In this document: piece by piece, positions 26,236-28,144 of the stretch
How the letters are laid out: each line of letters opens with the position of its first letter
Numbering within the stretch: position 1 is the stretch's first letter
NCBI GenBank assembly: GCA_019411365.1
Contig: DXQT01000032.1
Span: forward strand, 1 to 28,144
Source: Roseburia sp.
GTDB taxonomy: Bacteria > Bacillota_A > Clostridia > Lachnospirales > Lachnospiraceae
Length of the DNA stretch: 28,144 nucleotides
Direction: 5' to 3'
Position numbers and translations under genes: made by a program
Notes under the pieces: model-generated
Database searches by the model: none
Seen by the model: the letters and a program-made list of their open reading frames with translations, nothing else
What the model was told of the DNA's origin: nothing

Positions 26236-28047
26236 TTACCGGATGAGACCGTTCTCATATTCACAGATCACTTTTCGTTCTCCTGCAAAAGTCACCGAAT
26301 CTCCCGATTCATTGATAATATGATTCATGCCCGGATATCCGGTCAGCATCACAGTACAGATATTGTGTACTTTCACTCCATTCTTATCCGGCACCTCCAT
26401 GGCGGTATCAAGTTCCACTGACGCATCCCGGTTATACAGGTAAACACCAAGCCCCCATGCTTCAAACGCATCCACAGCGCCATCCACATAAAAAGAAGCA
26501 TATCCATTCTTCTGTCCCTCATGGCTCATCCAGACCTCCTGAGTTGGAACATCATATGGGATCTCGCTCTGATACATATACACTTTTCCGTGATCTCCAT
26601 TCCATACCGTCTGATACTGTTCAAAATGTTCTACCATCAGCGCATACATCGTGACCTCATCTCCGTTGATGATGATTCCATTTTCTGCCTTGTTTTCTTC
26701 CCACGCCACATTGTCTCCGTGGTCTGCACGCCATACCCAGAAGTTATCCCCGACCACATGGCTGCTGTTGATCGTAGCGCAGCACTTGACGCTTACCGGT
26801 GTGTCTGTATCTGTTCCTCCAACACGGAAAAACAGATCGCTTAAATAAATATTTTTCCCATTATCCTCGGATTTCTGGTCCTCGCTGCCAACGACAAGAA
26901 GATTGTCCGATTTTGTTTCCCCGGCATCAAAAAGCAGTCCTGCAAGGATCAGTCCCTGTACATCCCCTGTTTCCAGACAGACATTTCCTTTTGCTGCACG
27001 CAGGGTTGCCAGTCCCATGCCAAGCACGATCGTATCCGGGCGGTTTACGACAATCGGTTCCTCAAGGTCATAAATTCCAGGTGTCAGAAGCAGATTTTTT
27101 CCTTCTTCCAATGCCTGATTCATCGTCTCTGCCGTATCTTTCTCCGGCTTTGCAACGTAAAACTGGTCAATCGGGATTTTTTCTCCCTCACTGCCATTTT
27201 CCCAGGAAACACCAACAGCATTTTCCCGCTCTTTTGGCACATAGACCATATAACCTTCCTCATCGTCATAGATCAAAAATGGTTTTTCCTGCATGGCTTC
27301 AGTCTTCTCCACCTCTGTATGCGGAACGACCGGCCAGGTTCCGGTTGGATTTTTTCCTTCTTCAGTACCGACAAAGACCATATTCCAGTTAGAACCCATC
27401 CACGCTTTCCAGTTACAGTTTCTGGAAAGCCACTGCTGCTGTGAGCCGGAATCCGTCATCAGATCGGTGTTGGAGTCCGCCAGAAATCCACCACTGCACC
27501 ATCCGTATTCATCATGTAAAAATAATGCACCATCGACCTGCACTCTCCGCATAAACGTTGCCTGTGAAACCGCCCACATGGTATTTGTTTCCAATTCCAT
27601 ATTCTCTACTCCGCGCCAGAAATTGCAGCATGCATTGTGATTTGACGGATCATCTGCAAGCCATCTTGCGGTGCATTGCAGACTCTGTAATTTTGTGTCT
27701 GTCGGAAGTTCTCCAAGTCCTGCCACCTGTGTGTAAAACCCAACATTCGCCTCGATCGTTTCATCATACTCTCCCGGCATAAAATAGATGGCATAACGCT
27801 CCTCTCCAAACTGATTTGCTTCCTGTTTCTCATAAATAGCATCTAATGTTTCTGCCACCTGCTTTGGATCATCCTCCGGCGAAAAGATATAGGTATTCCC
27901 GCCAAATAATTCTGTGTGAAACTCTGTATCCCTTGTTGTCATATCTTTTATATCCATTTTACTGTTTTCCTTTGTTCCGCACCCCATCATAGGCATATAG
28001 GCTGCCCCGAATAGAAGCAGCATTTTCCCATAGTGTCTCTTTTTCAT
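26236..28047 (-). CDS. Secreted two-lobed beta-helix lipoprotein, probable carbohydrate-active enzyme (GH55-like)
   Basis: From the ATG at 28047 (GGGAGG nine nt upstream) the protein has 603 residues with a lipoprotein signal peptide and lipobox M20-M21-G22-C23. The first lobe, about residues 48-230, has FMPGEYDETIEANVGFYTQV and NFWRGVENMELE. The second lobe, from about 305, restarts the same pattern with NLLLTPGIYDLEEPIVVNRP. It continues with FWVWRADHGDNVAWE, NGIIINGDEVTMYALMVEHF and YQSEIPYDVPTQ. This is the plan of paired right-handed beta-helices as in GH55 exo-beta-1,3-glucanases. Homologues in actinobacteria tend to be mislabelled adenylyl cyclase or coagulation factor 5/8 type. Its activity is unknown to me. 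Its context suggests surface hydrolysis or binding of a beta-glucan. It is transcribed alone. Confidence 0.75.
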   Translation of the reverse strand: MKKRHYGKMLLLFGAAYMPMMGCGTKENSKMDIKDMTTRDTEFHTELFGGNTYIFSPEDDPKQVAETLDAIYEKQEANQFGEERYAIYFMPGEYDETIEANVGFYTQVAGLGELPTDTKLQSLQCTARWLADDPSNHNACCNFWRGVENMELETNTMWAVSQATFMRRVQVDGALFLHDEYGWCSGGFLADSNTDLMTDSGSQQQWLSRNCNWKAWMGSNWNMVFVGTEEGKNPTGTWPVVPHTEVEKTEAMQEKPFLIYDDEEGYMVYVPKERENAVGVSWENGSEGEKIPIDQFYVAKPEKDTAETMNQALEEGKNLLLTPGIYDLEEPIVVNRPDTIVLGMGLATLRAAKGNVCLETGDVQGLILAGLLFDAGETKSDNLLVVGSEDQKSEDNGKNIYLSDLFFRVGGTDTDTPVSVKCCATINSSHVVGDNFWVWRADHGDNVAWEENKAENGIIINGDEVTMYALMVEHFEQYQTVWNGDHGKVYMYQSEIPYDVPTQEVWMSHEGQKNGYASFYVDGAVDAFEAWGLGVYLYNRDASVELDTAMEVPDKNGVKVHNICTVMLTGYPGMNHIINESGDSVTFAGERKVICEYENGLIR

Positions 28048-28078
28048 GTTTTTTTCCTCCCTGTCCCTTATCAGCATA

Positions 28079-28144
28079 ACGGTATCCGGGCAGTCGCGAC
28101 CACCCCTACAAGGGGTGGCTCGAGATGCGGGCTATAAGCCCTTG
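28079..28144. mobile_element. Possible end of an IS200/IS605-type element or TnpB guide RNA (partial)
   Basis: Two tight hairpins lie at the window edge: CCACCCCT-ACA-AGGGGTGG (28100-28118) and GGGCT-ATA-AGCCC (28129-28141). They are GC-rich against AT-rich surroundings and begin 32 bp before the lipoprotein start codon. Paired, subterminal, imperfectly related hairpins are typical of IS200/IS605 ends and of the conserved 3' part of TnpB guide RNAs. No transposase or tnpB is visible because the sequence ends. A structured 5' leader or terminator of a gene to the right is an alternative. Confidence 0.35.

Noticed and set aside
26799..27392. 197-residue proline/histidine-rich ORF antisense to the lipoprotein gene
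   Set aside because: Its composition is typical of an antisense shadow of a GC-richer coding region, and the opposite strand carries a coherent protein family.

Overview
The window looks like a chromosomal segment from a low-to-mid GC anaerobic Firmicute, most probably a gut Lachnospiraceae (Roseburia / Blautia / Eubacterium-like). The reasons are the protein families and their arrangement: YesM/YesN regulators, LplA-like and MalE-like lipoproteins, GH94 phosphorylases, a sugar-receptor/GGDEF fusion, strong AGGAGG-type ribosome binding sites and TTGxxx-N17-TATAAT-type promoters. The genus assignment is inference. No rRNA, tRNA or CRISPR array was seen.

Left part (1-3560): the start of an OmpR-type response regulator runs off the left edge. 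A divergent promoter region follows, carrying three copies of a TTTTGAAAGTGGGTG-like motif, and then a stand-alone AAA_14/DUF4143 ATPase, a small orphan ORF, a nitroreductase and a P-loop (FlaR/adenylate-kinase-like) kinase. A roughly 335-bp imperfect inverted repeat, able to fold into one giant hairpin, separates these genes from the next operon.

Middle part (3558-10147): a tripartite MacA-MacB-type ABC export operon on the minus strand with overlapping stop/start codons, and a NudC-type NADH/NAD-capped-RNA pyrophosphatase. Divergent from nudC is a protein fusing a LacI-like sugar receptor to a GGDEF domain whose motif has decayed to SSDEF. The two divergent genes appear to be served by two promoters written face to face on the same 30 bp.

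Right part (10129-28047, all minus strand): a carbohydrate utilisation locus for what is probably a beta-glucan. In transcription order it encodes a secreted two-lobed beta-helix lipoprotein of a poorly understood family and a strong terminator. Next come two different GH94 phosphorylases (laminaribiose-phosphorylase-like and 1,2-beta-oligoglucan-phosphorylase-like) and a cytoplasmic GH30 glycosidase. These are followed by a sugar ABC importer (binding lipoprotein plus two permeases, no ATPase gene), a terminator, and an operon in which an LplA-like binding lipoprotein is translationally coupled to a YesM-type histidine kinase and a YesN-type AraC response regulator. The model is that surface hydrolysis yields oligosaccharides, which the importer takes up using a shared MsmK-type ATPase. 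They are then split by phosphorolysis and GH30 hydrolysis into glucose-1-phosphate and glucose. The kinase system, possibly sensing through its partner lipoprotein, would control the locus.

The right edge (28078-28144) holds two tight hairpins resembling the end of an IS200/IS605-type element or a TnpB guide RNA, lying directly against the lipoprotein gene.
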